A DNA stretch of 64,000 nt from assembly GCA_022494885.1 (NCBI GenBank), contig JAGVSM010003806.1, forward strand, positions 1 to 64,000, in the 5' to 3' direction. The translations under genes and the position numbers were made by a program. Of the stretch, positions 11,190-23,274 are shown one piece after another. The notes beneath the pieces are model-generated. The model was not told the DNA's origin. It ran no database searches and was given only the letters and a program-made list of their open reading frames with translations. The stretch's first letter is position 1. Each line of letters starts with the position of its first letter. This DNA comes from Micrasema longulum. Taxonomy: Eukaryota; Arthropoda; Insecta; Trichoptera; Brachycentridae.

Positions 11190-11870
11190 ATTTCTTACAA
11201 GCACAAAAAAGTTTGGAAAATAAAAATAATTCTAATCTGTAATGGCAATAAGTACCTTACAAGCAATTCGTTTTCTGAATTTTAGTGCATAAAATGGCTC
11301 TATGAGATGACGATTTGTAAGATTTATGCTCGTGTCGAATTTGCAATTATTTACAATAGCTTTAATGGTCAGGTTTGTTTAGAAAACATGCATCCCAATG
11401 CCATTTCTATTGTCTCTTTATACAAGTCCCGCTAACTTAGTGTAAGGACACGCTTTTCTTTACAAAATGTTACAAAAGCGTATTAGTTACGACAATAACA
11501 ATATTTATCTAGAATTAGTGCGCCGCGCCGGAGAGAATGCGTAAATGAGAAATACACGCTAAAGTGGAACAGTGCATTACAGATTGATACGTCTTTATTT
11601 TAAAATTGCATCTCGAAAATTACTCTATTATCCCGAAAGATTCTTGAATATAACCCAAAGAGAAATAAAAATCGAAAAAAAAACTGTACACATTTACGTT
11701 TCTTCTTCTTTGGATGCTTGTCAGCTATCGGAAGTATCGCATCATGTTGGTCATCATTACTTTATTTACGGCTGCCCGGAAGAGCTCCACTGAAGACTTG
11801 CCATAGGGTAAAGCAAGCAAAAAGTGCGCTCTTTACAAATTTTGTATTTTAATAAATTTTTGTAATTAAA
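11190..11870. other. Unassigned intergenic DNA
   Basis: Short ORFs such as 11572-11793 show no recognisable domain. No repeat match. Confidence 0.35.
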
Positions 11871-11879
11871 AAACCTACC

Positions 11880-12675
11880 AACAATTGAACGTAGTTGTGC
11901 AGAAAGCAGCCAGTCCACAATTTTGAAAAAATAGATATTGATGTTATCGGATGCAGTAATATCAATACTATGTCCTGCTAAAAACAGCAAGACCGCTTTC
12001 ATACAAAAAAGTCTTTTAATCACCTTTTGAAAATAGTGTCCGTCACAAAAACAGCATTTCTAAATTTGCAGAAAACACCCACAGCACTATAAAAATCTAA
12101 ACAAACTTTAAAAATTATTGAAACTGGTCAAACATATAACAAAATTTTTGTTTGTAATATTTAAAAAAAAACTTATATATTCATTCTTTATCATTTGTTA
12201 AAGTCAAAAACATTCCAACTGTTGTGTAGATTTATTTATTCACTTATTTCACAAAGGTGCTATTATCTCAACGTTCAATTGAACGTAGTTATGCAGAAAG
12301 CAGCCAGCCATAGGAAAGTGAAACTGAAATAAAAGTAGCTTTGTGAAAAGAGTGAATAATCAAATCTACACAACAGTTTTGAATGATTTTAACTTTGACA
12401 AATGATGAACAATTTATATATTTTTTTTATATTACAAACAAGAATTCAATTACGTATTTGATCAGTTTGAATGCTTTTTAAATTACCGTTATTTTTTTCT
12501 AGTGCTGTGGGTGTTTTTTGCAAATTGAGAAATCCCGTTTTTGTGATTGACACTATTTTTTACAAGGGGATTATTACAGTTTTGTATTAAAGCGGTCAGG
12601 CTATTTTTAACAGAACATAGAATTGACCTTACTGCAACTGACTGGCTGCTTTCTGCATAACTACGTTTAATTATA
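11880..12675. mobile_element. Inverted dimer of a ~390 bp TIR element (MITE-like palindrome)
   Basis: The left end, ttgaacgtagttgtgcagaa then agcagccagtc (from 11883), is mirrored at 12640-12675 (gactggctgctttctgcata, actacgttta). The same terminal sequence occurs a third time at the centre (12283-12312). The centre, around 12277, is itself palindromic (acgttcaattgaacgt). Inner arms also pair: caactgttgtgtagatt near 12219 against aatctacacaacagttt near 12363, and agtgctgtgggtgttttttg near 12500 against its complement near 12070. No transposase. Read as two head-to-head MITE copies. Confidence 0.75.
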
Positions 12676-12819
12676 ATCATATGAGAATACAACGTTATCT
12701 GTAACAAAATAATACATTGTTAATAAGTGAACGGAACAAAAAAAAATTGTATGAAAAAATACATTTTTTCGCAAACTCTTTCCTACTTTAGTATGTAAGA
12801 ATACGCATAAAATACTATC

Positions 12820-13050
12820 TTAATTTTTCGTACACGAATCATTATTAAATGCTTCAAAACCAAAGTAGGCAGTGAACGCATCATGCCAGCATGCTTCACA
12901 TCTTAAATTGGATTCAATCCACTTCCGGTGGCTTAACGTATACTTCTTTGCAAAGAGGGCAACGGAGGACTTGTTGGCTCGTTTGATCATCTAAACTCAT
13001 TGGTTTGCCATCAGTTTTTGGTTTCTTCCCTGCTTTCTCTTATTTTGCTA
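12820..13050 (-). pseudogene. PHD-like zinc finger remnant, probably a transposase C-terminus
   Basis: Minus-strand reading gives QQVLRCPLCKEVYVKPPEVD; a one-base shift then gives WIESNLRCEACWHDAFTAYF and FEAFNNDSCTKN with a stop. CPxC ... PPxxDWI ... WH ... C resembles the PHD-type zinc finger at the C-terminus of pogo-like insect transposases. Too short and frameshifted to name. A cellular PHD gene fragment is the alternative. Confidence 0.45.
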
Positions 13051-13242
13051 GTAATTTTTCTCCCCTTCTATAGAGTACGCATGCGTACTCTTTGGGCGCG
13101 TACTCTTAGCTTTTGAACCCATTTTTAGACAACCAAAATTATTTTTTAAATGATATTTAGTGACAAAAAAAACTTCACTAACAAAAATTTAATGATAAAT
13201 AAACCAAAAAAAATGATCATACTCATAGTAGACCTCTTAAAG

Positions 13243-13465
13243 TAAGACCTAATAGAGTCGCCCATATGGAGAAAAAACAGTCTTTGATTATTGACCACAA
13301 AGTTAGCTACAGATTACAGCAATACAACGCGCCGTAGGGACTTGGGTTGAGAATTGGTTGAAGAACCAAGACCATTCATTACAATCAGCCAACCAACCAA
13401 CCCATCTAAAACCAAACCAAAAATTTTGAATGCTTTTGTTCTATGTAATAGAGCTTAAAAGCTTC
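13243..13465 (+). repeat. Unclassified repeat Q, copy 1
   Basis: cctaatagagtcgcccatat, ctacagattacagcaataca and gttgagaattgg recur at 33232-33430. No coding capacity seen. Confidence 0.6.
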
Positions 13466-13504
13466 TCTGGCGTAGTCCTAGTCTTGTGACAGATAATTTA
13501 TTTT

Positions 13505-13830
13505 TATCAATTTCAATAGACCACCATACACGTCTATCCTGGTATACATTTCTAATTTCTTCCACATTCATATATGTTGTCATACATGCCCTTCGGTTCT
13601 GCCTGCTTTTGACATAACCTGACTAAAATTATTGGTTTATCTAAACATGCCACATCTTCCTTGGTCGTTCTCTTCTCACGTTACCGTTAATTCTAGTCGT
13701 ATATAACTGTTTTACCAATCTTTTGTCATCCATTCGTTCTACATGACCGTACCATCTCAGAGACCCTTTCTTAATCTTATCAATTACAACTGACTCAGAT
13801 TTACACTCTCGCATGATTTGATTTTATATT
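13505..13830 (-). mobile_element. RTE-like LINE C-terminal fragment
   Basis: gtcatacatgcccttcggtt, cttccttggtcgt and cattcgttctacatgacc match the complement of 19640-19830. Confidence 0.72.
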
Positions 13831-14755
13831 TTCATTTTAGAAAATAGTTAGACATCAAGAAATCAACTTATTTAAAGCGAAATTCGCAATGACGACACTC
13901 AATGATTACACAGAAAATAGGGTTAAAAATATTTATCCATTAACAACCTTAATTCATGTTTAAATATGAACATAATTCGTTTATTTTTATGTTGCAATAA
14001 AAATCTGAGTGTATATTCTTTTGGTTAGCGACAAAAAACATTATTTTAATTTACTTCACATTAAAAATGCTGTATTATATAACCTTTAATTATTTAATTA
14101 CATTTCGATTGCCATCTAATTCCATATCAAACACTAAAAGTTGTCACTTTGTTGGTGTGGTATTTCGTATGTTTTATTTTAATGTGTTAGGTATATTTTT
14201 AAAAATAAGTCAGTTTATATAATATTTTTAAATAATTAAATGTTCGATTATGATCGGTTTTTTTTTACTAGCCTTAATATTGAACCTGACGCTTAGCGGT
14301 CAAAACGGCGCCTGAAAAAAACGTACTATTTTATAACTATTGCATTTTTCTACTCTGGATATGATATATCCGGTCTTCCGCCACGAAGAATCATAAAATG
14401 GGGACTTGGCAAATAAACAAACAGAAGGTCAATAAACAAAATGGACTTAAAAACAAGAAGTTTAGTAAAAATAATAAAGATAGCGACCAAATATGGCCCG
14501 CAACACGGACCACCCGCGCAGGCGCATTGGGAGGGCCTCGGCACTGTCACGTAATATGGAACTATTACGTCATGTAGCCGATTTTATCACTCACTGGTTT
14601 AAATACTGATTCGAAACATGTAAATGCGTTAGATAGTGTGATTTTAATTAATTTAGATAAACCAACACTGCCATTTTAAAATAACAATTACTATGACTGC
14701 TCCCTGCACAATAGGTATAAATTAAATCCCAACATAAATTTACAGGGTCATAACT
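13831..14755. other. Unassigned intergenic DNA
   Basis: No recognised repeat. 14480-14580 is a locally GC-rich patch (cgcaacacggaccacccgcg) without a convincing ORF. Confidence 0.35.
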
Positions 14756-14799
14756 GAAAGCTCTATCGTCCTTAATTCCACCTCTATCGTCCTTTATCC

Positions 14800-14990
14800 C
14801 AAAAAAAACTTCCTTTCGGGCGGGGTAGTATCAGACTGGAATAAATTGCTAGACCTATTTGTCTATTACATTTTGGTAAATTAGTTCAAAAACAGTTTGA
14901 TGTTTTTTTGAAGGAAGATGAACGCAGACAAAAAGCAGTATACGAGATATAGGCGCATTAGCAAAGGCTAAATGTCTTTAACGAAAAATG
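14800..14990 (+). pseudogene. Short non-LTR retrotransposon C-terminal remnant
   Basis: Broken frames read FRAGVVSDWNKLL and FDVFLKEDERRQKAVYEI. W-N-L followed by FkxxxDxFL is the usual end of LINE reverse transcriptase proteins. Frameshifted. Confidence 0.45.
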
Positions 14991-15049
14991 GTACTAATTG
15001 TACTAATAATAATAATAAAAATAAAAATTAAATTAAATAATATTGATAA

Positions 15050-15245
15050 TAATGACGATCCCGTAGTCTAATGGAAGACGTTTGTCTCACACACGGGAGT
15101 TCTACGTTTGACTTCCGGTGAGATCGCAATGGGATTTTTCTCAAGCCTGAGTATTCTGTGCTGTAACTTGGCGTCTTGGCCCTACAGGCCTTAGTTAATC
15201 AGCCCTTCGGGCCTCTTTTGATTAAGATCTTTGGGCCTAGCAATG
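15050..15245 (+). mobile_element. tRNA-derived SINE, family D
   Basis: tRNA-like head (cccgtagtctaatgg as A box; the B box gtttgacttcc is degenerate) followed by the family D tail, tctcaagcctgagtattctg then ggcgtcttggccctacagg. Related copies at 43536-43690 and 61262-61430. Confidence 0.65.
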
Positions 15246-15534
15246 TATTTTTATTACCTAATTTCTGATTACCTAATTATAAAAAAACTCAATAATTTAA
15301 TACGATGCTTTGAATCTCGTCACTCCGTTACTTTTTACAAAATACTAATTGTCAAGTTTTTTGTTATTTATTTTATGTATGCTTGCGGTTCAGGCTTAAA
15401 TGATTATCATTTCTTTTGCTATATCGAAAATAATGGTGTGTAATATTTTCATAATAAGACTTGAGCTTAATGGCGAAGAGATCTACGAAAAGCCCGATAA
15501 ATTTCAAGTGACTGCTAAAGATATTTATATTACA

Positions 15535-15850
15535 ATATTTAAGTTTGTCCAAATGTTCGTAGACAAAAGACTGGATTTCACCCCCTCTGGAGTCATTAAG
15601 ATTAACAAGTTACAACAGGGATGGAGAATACCTTAAATAAGGGAATATGAAAGTCTAGGCATTTACAGGGCTTATGACAATTGGCTAGTTTAAGTGGCCA
15701 CTTTACACACTGTGTAACATTCACCATTTTGCCTATGTTTGAACATCCATATTTCTTCAATTCTTCCATTTGTTGATTTTAGTGAAGTTCAAGAGCTGTA
15801 ACCTTTATTGTTGTTATTGTTGTATTCTCCATCCCTGTTGTTATTTGTAA
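15535..15850 (+). repeat. Repeat B copy with inverted ends
   Basis: Contains the shared core (ggcatttacagggcttatga, cactgtgtaacattcacc). Ends caacagggatggagaatacc (15613) and gtattctccatccctgttgt (15816) are inverted copies, consistent with a foldback element. Confidence 0.72.
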
Positions 15851-16390
15851 ATATTCATATTAATTTTACGCATTGTTTCTGTACACAAGAGTTTTGCGTT
15901 TTAATTTTTGATGAATTTTTTTCATATTTTTCAAAAGGGGTAAGTCATTGAATTAATAAATAATAAAACTGAACAATTGTTTTATTTGTCAGAGGATTAC
16001 CGGATGATAAAATAATAAAACAAAAACATCAATAAATAATTCAAATGTTTCTTGCACCGAACGAAATACGAATACTTCGCAATGTTTGGAGTGTGAATCT
16101 GAACCGCACTTATCCCACTTGCGGTAATAATGGAAAACAGAATAGAGCAGAGAGGCGCATGCGCAGAGCCTCACACCCTTTGTGCACTCTACGGATTAGG
16201 GTACAAGTGGCAAAAAAAAACATGTCAGATGTGGCCAAAAGTGTTATAACTATTAAAATTATTACATTTTTAGTAAGCGTCAAGCGTTCTGGAAAGTAAA
16301 TTATTTATAAAATTATGCGTGTCAAGAAACTAAATAAAAAACAATAAAATGTGTCTCAAACACAAGATTTCTCAGTAGGGAAAATATTAT
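15851..16390. other. Unassigned intergenic DNA
   Basis: Two overlapping short ORFs (15989-16174 and 16045-16299) lie around a slightly GC-richer patch. Neither contains a recognisable domain. Confidence 0.35.
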
Positions 16391-16394
16391 ACAC

Positions 16395-17350
16395 GTTGTC
16401 TCAATTTGTTGCAACTGAGAGGGAAAACATTTTTGAGAAGAGTATATGGAAGTCTAGGCATTTACAAAGCTTGTGACCTGTCATTGGCTGGTTTAAGTGG
16501 TACACACTGTAACATCTACCATTCTGCCTATGTTAAAACATACGCATTTCCTTAACTCTTCCATCTGTTGACTTTTGTGAAGTAAAAGAGCTGAAATCTT
16601 TATCATTCCGGTGAGATTCATCCGGCTGAACCAATTCACCTTCTAGGCAACGCCTGAAAACAATTTACCAATTTGTATGCTTCTTCTTTTTTTAAGTAGT
16701 TTTTTCAACAATGTTTGAGTATGTTCAAATGCTTGCAGACTGGCTGGATTTTCTCCCTTGGGAGTTATTTATATTCAAATTTATTGCGACGGAAAAGGAA
16801 AACATTATTGAGAAGGAAATATGTAAGTCTAGGCATTGACAGTGCTTATGATCTGTCATTGGCTGCCAATGTTTAAACATACGCATTTCCTCAACTCTTC
16901 CATTTGTTGACTTTTGTGAAGTAAAAGAGCTAAAACCTTTATCATGTGGGTAAGATTCATCCGGCTGAACCAATTCACCTACTAGGCAAAGCCAGAAAAC
17001 TCAATTCTCCAATTTGTATACTTCTTTTACCAGTTAGTTGATGGTTCAACAATGTTTCGAGTATGTACAAATGTTCGCATACAGGCTGGGTTTCCTCCCT
17101 AGGGAGTTATTCAGATCTAAATTTATTGCAACGGAGAGGGAAAATATTTTTGAGAAGAGAATATGGAAGTCTAGGCATTTACACGGCTTATGACCATATT
17201 TCTTCATATCTATATTCTTCATATACAAACTTCCATATTCTCTTCTCAAAAACGTTTTTGCTCTCTGTTGCAACAAATTTAGATCTGAATAACTCCCAAG
17301 GGAGGATATCCAGCCTGTCTGCTAACATTTGTATATACTCAAAACGTTGT
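16395..17350. repeat. Cluster of repeat B copies, partly tandem, ending in an inverted pair
   Basis: Copies begin at about 16395, 16700 and 17045 on the plus strand; an inverted arm occupies 17205-17350. The second and third share the same junction (accaattcacct ... aggcaa ... ccaatttgtat ... caacaatgttt) at a spacing of about 338 bp (16713 against 17051), so they look like tandem units. Overlapping ORFs are repeat by-products. Confidence 0.72.
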
Positions 17351-18740
17351 TGTCAAATACAATTCATTGTTTTTAATAAGTTTCACATGATTTTATCGGC
17401 ATTCATATTCATAGTATGTGACATTTCTCTGTTACGATTAAAAGTACCTGGGAGTACTTCATACTCACAAGAACGCAAATATTTATTTTGTTTAAAAATT
17501 ATGCACAAGGCATTGCAATGGTGCATTGTCGCGGATGGCAATATTTTTTTGCGAGATGAACATAGGATCATTAGTTTTATGCTCCAGGTTCGTTTACAAG
17601 AATTTTAATTTCAGTACCGATTTTTATAAAAATTAATAAAAAAACGGGAAAATTTTTCCCAAATGTTTTTCATCCCTGTATTTAAGCATAGTATCTCCAT
17701 AGCAATAATGACGCAAATGGCGTTATATCAGCCTTCTTAACAGCTGCTTTTAACACCGCTGTTTATTTGAACTAAACCTTTGCGGGCATAAACTTGGCGT
17801 AAAAGTCCTGAGCAAATTTACTGCTCCGTGACGTTTGTTTTACATTCTTTTTTTTGCGACTTCTGCCCCTTGCGCTAGTAACTTTCATTAAACATTTTCT
17901 CATATGACAAAAAAGTTATAAATAACAGTAATTTTGCAATCGTCTAATGAAACCATAATAAACTGTTATCATTAAAATTTGTCATTTACTGATGATTTGA
18001 TGGGTATTTCAATGCTTTAAAATAATGCATACTAAACACGAATGGCTAAGCAATAATATACTACCTACTACCTACCACTATCTAGAAAAATAAAATATTA
18101 ACCTGTGCGTGACATTTTCCCAAAGATTTAATTTTGCATGTAAATATTGGACGCTTTAATTATCCACATGCCCCGGGTCCCAGGTTTAATTCTCGGCAAG
18201 ACCACTGTGAAGTATTTCTGTGGCTATAAGGGCCAATGTCTCACTTCGTCTGTTTATATGGAAAAGCTTTTCCAACCTCTATCAGAGTATAGGTTTCATA
18301 TATATACGTTTCATCCTAGTAACGAAAGGACCCTTTCAATGCCCAGTCTGCGCACTATTTTTTTGCCTCTTCTTTTTCAGCGGTAGCTGCTCATTGAGGA
18401 AATTCAGCGATGTTTTTTTGTTTTTGGTTTAATTTTTTGTATTTATTTTTATTTAAGACGGTTAACATGAACAGATAAATAATGAAACCTACCTAACCGC
18501 AAAACCGGCTTGTTAGCATATTTCTTATTTTTCTTTTACAAAGAAAAATGTTAAAATTATAAAAAATTAAAAAGTAATAACATTATTAAGAACTAAAATC
18601 ATACGTATTGTTTACACAACATTTATTTACAAAAATTTAAACAAATGACTGTTACATGAAAGACTGAAAGCCTTGTTACATATTAGCCATTGAATTATTT
18701 TTTCTTGAAAGTTTTGTCAACATTTTCTTTTTAGATCTGC
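17351..18740. other. Intergenic DNA with a possible SINE remnant
   Basis: 18165-18240 (gggtcccaggtttaattctc) looks like a degenerate B box and SINE body. Nothing else recognised; ORFs at 18147-18432 are unrecognised. Confidence 0.35.
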
Positions 18741-18748
18741 TAAGGACT

Positions 18749-18925
18749 GACAGGCACCGTAGTCCAGTTGGTTAGACGGCCAACTGTAAAACTGACGTCG
18801 CGGGTTCGATTCCTGCCAGTTGTAAGATAAAAATCCAAGAAAGATATTTTCTCAATTGGTTTGAGCGTTGTGGTGTATTTTTCATAACCTCTTTAATCCG
18901 CGGGTTAATCCTTTTTTTTTAAAAA
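18749..18925 (+). mobile_element. tRNA-derived SINE, family C, shortened copy
   Basis: Head gtagtccagttggttagacg and cgcgggttcgattcc match the copies at 7703 and 10885. Part of the 3' body (the agaggctt segment) is missing before the T-rich end. Confidence 0.75.
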
Positions 18926-19395
18926 CCCTTTGAAAATTTTAGAAATTGTATAATGAAGTGTTCTTTGGCCGTACTTGTTTACAAACCTCGGAACTGACAA
19001 GCCTTCGTGTTGTGCTAGCCTCGTATTATGTTATGTTTATTCTATTTCTGGTAGTTTTTCTTGTAAATCAAAATCGATATCAAGTAACAAATTTCAGCCA
19101 TAGATTAGCATTTACGGACAGGCACACTTGGATTTTAAAAACTTACGGTACCTCTTCCTTATCAATTTTAGCTGATCTGTTGATTAATTTAAGAGCCGAG
19201 TTTTGCACAAATGGATTTTTTTAATGTTGGTTTTACAAGAAATGCCCGAACTGGTAATACCATACCTAATAATTGAATTCCGCTAATGATTGATAAATAA
19301 GTCTTAATGTTTTTATTTTAACAAAATATTTTATTCTTAGCATGCAGCCTATAACTGTCCTTAATCTTTTACATATTTTAGTAATATGAATTTCT
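18926..19395. other. Unassigned intergenic DNA
   Basis: The 92-residue ORF 18946-19224 includes LKTYGTSSLSILADLLINLR-like text faintly resembling a degenerate LINE C-terminus, but I cannot support it. Confidence 0.3.
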
Positions 19396-19399
19396 AATA

Positions 19400-19945
19400 A
19401 AAATATGTCAATCGAAGCTAAACTGGCAGTGCACAACGGAGTTTTAGTCCCAACACTTATGTATGGAAGTGAAACATGGAACTGGCAGAGGAAGGATGAA
19501 AGCCGAGTGAACGCGGTTGAAATGCGATCTCTTAGACGAATGTGTGGGAAATCAATGTATGACAGGGTTACGAATGATGAAATCAGGAGAGAGTGTAAAT
19601 CTGAGACAAGTATAATTGATAAGATTAAAAAAGGGTCTCTGAGATGGTTTGGTCACGTAGAACGAATGGACGACGAGAGAATGGTAAAACAAGTATATAT
19701 GGCAAAAATGAACGGCAACGTTAGACGAGGACGACCAAGGAAGACGTGGCATGATCAGATAAACCAAAATCTTAAGTCTGGTCATGTCAAAAGCAGACAG
19801 AACCGAAGGGCATGTATGACAAGATGTATGAATGTGGAAGAAGCTAGGATTGTATGCCAGGATAGACGTGTGTGGCGGTCCATTCTCTCTGCCTACCCCT
19901 ACGGGGAAATGGCGTGATGGTAGTAGTAGTAGTAGTAGTTGTAGA
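19400..19945 (+). mobile_element. RTE-like LINE, best-preserved C-terminal copy
   Basis: The open frame 19405-19917 (170 residues) reads VLVPTLMYGSETWNW, VEMRSLRRMCGKSMYDRVTN, SLRWFGHVERMDDER, RRGRPRKTWHDQI and WRSILSAYPYGEMA. Y-G-SETW, RRM, RWxGHVxRM and GRPxxTW are the hallmark string of the RTE-type reverse transcriptase C-terminus. The 3' tail is a TAG microsatellite (19918-19940). 5' truncated; the catalytic RT and endonuclease domains are absent. Confidence 0.88.
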
Positions 19946-21480
19946 TTCGTTTTCAATAAATAATGTATCTACGTACTCAACTGGCGGTAAAAATAAAAAT
20001 CACACCAATGTAATTTTTTTGTTAAAATAATGTTATACATAAAAATAAACGATGTTAAAAAAATAATCTATGAAACCGAATGTGTTATTTTTTCAAAAAA
20101 ATATACCTGTTATTTATATGAAATTATTTCAGTTTGGTTCTTTTTTGCAAAAATACGTCTATTTGCACGAATTATGATTGAGTTCAGAAGTGAGTGCAAA
20201 ATGAGTATGTGACAATAAATTTGCGGTACCAGCTACAGAAATAGTCAGATAACGCCAGTAATCCACATCTTGTAAAACTGTTTTATGTTATGCCGCTATT
20301 TTACTGCGCATTTTCTATCTCTTACTATCACTCGCAATCACGATGAGTAGAAACAACTAACACGCTAACTACTTTTTGTATTTTTAATATTGCGATAGGT
20401 AATAAATAAGTACCTGTTACGAACTAAAATGATTTTCGAAATTTATTTGTTATACCGAAATATTCAAATAAAAAAGACACTACTTATTTTTTATCAATTG
20501 TAAACGCTTAAAAAATATACATAGAAATAAATGAACAATCTAAATTATTAAAATTTATATTAAAAGTGCTTCAAATTTATTAGATAATTTTGTTTTATAT
20601 GGTAAAATTGCCTCTGCACTATGTAGCCATTTTACTGGAATAAAAAAATGTACAAATAAATTAATTAATATAACAACGCATCTTGTATACACTTTCTTAA
20701 CCTAAACAATCCAGTGTCAAAAATGACAATCTTTGTGTTTTCAATACTGTCATACAATCTTCACATTCTTGACACCGGATTTAAGAAGGACATATTATAT
20801 TTGAACGAAGCTTTATTGAATATGACCAATGATCATTAGGAACAGTAATTTTTATGATATGATAACTTGTATTCAAATATAAGTTAAAAATTAAAAATAC
20901 TTGGTACACTCTCACGAATTTATTTGACTAATTAGCGCTTGTAAATTAATAACTTAAATCAAAATTAATGTTGATATTACTTAAATAGATTGAACTTTAC
21001 AATTTATCATTAACAATATTATATGAATACATTAGTTCATTTACCTTTCTTCTAGTTTCTAACGTTTTTATTTATTTTATTTAACAATACGCCCAAGAAG
21101 CATTTACGAAAAATATACAGGTAAGTACAAACATAGTAAGTAATAATAAACATGTAGAAACAATAAAAAGCATACTGCTATGCAAAATAAAAAGTGAAAC
21201 TTTACATAGTAAAAAAGAAAAAAATATGGACACAAGAAAGGTGAGTGAATTGAAAAGCAAATTGTTAACAACTTGTAAAGAATTTAAACCAAAAATATTT
21301 ATCAATACATTTATGCGTATAAAAAAAATGGTATTAACAAATAAATGTTAAAAACAAATAAATCAAAATTAGTTTTCAGTAAGTATATATAAGATAATAA
21401 AATAAAATATGGTACACAAAAATATTTGGTACATTAATTTCAGAAATTTCAGTTTTGAAGTCTCTTTTCTGAAAGTGTAT
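19946..21480. other. AT-rich intergenic DNA
   Basis: No gene. 20692-20795 carries small inverted repeats (ttcttaacctaaacaatcca and gtgtcaaaaatg against cattcttgacaccggattta). Confidence 0.4.
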
Positions 21481-21484
21481 TTTA

Positions 21485-21560
21485 GTATGCACGTTGGTGA
21501 CCGGACGAAGCGACGGGTACGTCTCGAAGCCGGTAGACATAAAAAGTGGGTTTGTGGTTA
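21485..21560 (+). repeat. Repeat H fragment
   Basis: ccggacgaagcgacgggtac then gtctcgaagccggtagac matches 27330-27372 (cctgacgaagagatgggtac then gtcttgaagccggtagac). Confidence 0.55.
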
Positions 21561-21739
21561 TATGCTTAGTTAAAAAGTTACTAACATCAGTTTAAACGTT
21601 TGAAATAAATACAAAGTCACTGCTTCAAATAAAAAATGTATTAATAAGTATTTATTTTTATACAGAATAATAAAAATCTTTGACCGGATTCAGATCAGTG
21701 TATGATTATTTAAAAACAGAGATAAAACTGTTGAGAATA

Positions 21740-21850
21740 TGAAAGTATCGGTTTTTCCAGAGCTGATGATCTGTCATATGTCACTGGCTGTAGTAAACAC
21801 ACAGTTTGCACAGCGTGTAACATTAACTGTTCTGCCTACAGATAATAATA
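21740..21850 (+). repeat. Repeat B fragment
   Basis: Degenerate core: gatctgtcatatgtcactgg, cacagcgtgtaacatt, ctgttctgcctaca. Confidence 0.5.
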
Positions 21851-22430
21851 ATAATAATCACAGTTTATTAACAAAAATAACAATTACTTTATCTACACTT
21901 AGGCAATAGATATCTCTGGATCATGTCTAGTCTGCCTAACTAGGTACAACCTGTTTTAAGGCAGACATTGTTATGCAAAAATAAACAATAACATTACTAC
22001 CTACTTGTTAATATACTATACAGTTTTACAATATTAATTTATTATTTAGGAATTTTACTTTCACAAACATTATTTTTCTAAAAATATATGTTTGCCTTAT
22101 ATTAGATATTTCCCATAACTCAATTATCATTTCAATTATGCTTATTTATATATATATATATATATATTCTTTTTCTATTGATTTAAATCGTGCTCTTATT
22201 TTGTGTTTTTTTTTATTTTTTTTTTTTTAATACTACTAAAATATAGATTTTACTATTATTTTGTTGATTTTAATGATTTTGTATATTTGATTATGTGTGA
22301 TTCTTAATTTGAATAATTTATATTTTAAAAATTATTTCTGAATATCTTTTTTGCATTGTATTCTTTGGAATTTGATTATTTATTACATTTACCTTTTTTT
22401 CTAGATTGTGATTCTATGTCATTATAATTT
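21851..22430. other. AT-rich, low-complexity DNA
   Basis: Includes an ATA run at 21845-21858 and a TA microsatellite at about 22144-22167. No gene. Confidence 0.45.
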
Positions 22431-22439
22431 GAACGGATT

Positions 22440-22560
22440 GATTTTACTATATATTTTCATTGTTATTTATTGTGGCTTGACACGGGCATAGCCTAAAAAG
22501 CCTTAATAAGTTCATAAATATTTAATTTTGTAATTTTGAATGAATAAATAAATAAATTTC
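22440..22560 (+). mobile_element. Probable LINE 3' UTR end
   Basis: cttgacacgggcatagccta then aaaagcc ... ending in AAAT repeats (22545-22558) resembles the 3' termini at 28550-28590 and 35290-35330. Family uncertain. Confidence 0.4.
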
Positions 22561-22614
22561 CATATTTACAATGGCATTAGCTTCATGTAACAGATGATTA
22601 AAATACGCAGCACT

Positions 22615-22685
22615 TAATTAAACAATGCAGTGCCCTATGCACCACTGCATGCGGAAAGGGGAATGACGATAACCCTTCTGCGAAA
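22615..22685 (+). mobile_element. SINE family E 3' fragment
   Basis: gcagtgccctatgcaccact then gcatgcggaaaggggaatga matches the 3' part of the family E SINE at 43440-43480. Confidence 0.5.
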
Positions 22686-22689
22686 TTCA

Positions 22690-23270
22690 CTCTATGGCAC
22701 ATAAGCATTTTTATTGTCGGCGTCTATGTGTATATTTATCAACGGAAAAGTTGATTCTTGAAGTCTCATACAAATCACAAGTTTCCGGGAAGTTATTTAA
22801 CAACGTGCGATGTTTACTCACTGTAGGCAATATGAAATTTTACTCATTACGAATTGTCACACTAAAACTAAGAAAACAGGAAACAAATAATTTTCTCCGA
22901 TTTTTTTATTTATCATAGATCACAGATAAAATACAATTTGTTAGATCATTTTATTCTCTTAAATGTTGAGTCAGTTTAATTACAAATAAAATCAGAATAA
23001 TATAAAAAATCAAGAGAAAAAAATATGCTCAGTGTTTCAATGTTTCCTCTATTGGTTGTGCACGATATTATTTTTTTTATTAATGGTTCCGTGAACCTTT
23101 TACATAATTACAATAAAACCTGTGAAAATAATTACAACAAAAAAAAGCATAATATTTAAAAAGAACCAAAACATTGTTCTGATATTCTCGTATTGTGTCC
23201 ATGTTTACTACATTTAAAAAAAAGTTTTAGTTCTTCGTCAATCATCAGTGGTTTATTTATAAATAAATTT
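22690..23270. other. Unassigned AT-rich DNA
   Basis: The ORF 22694-22918 (74 residues) has no recognisable features. Confidence 0.3.
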
Positions 23271-23274
23271 TAAG

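Noticed and set aside
17063..17608. 181-residue plus-strand ORF
   Set aside because: Made from a repeat B inverted pair plus flanking AT-rich DNA; the protein itself contains mirrored text from the two arms.
22140..22170. Possible origin or regulatory AT palindrome
   Set aside because: A plain TA microsatellite.
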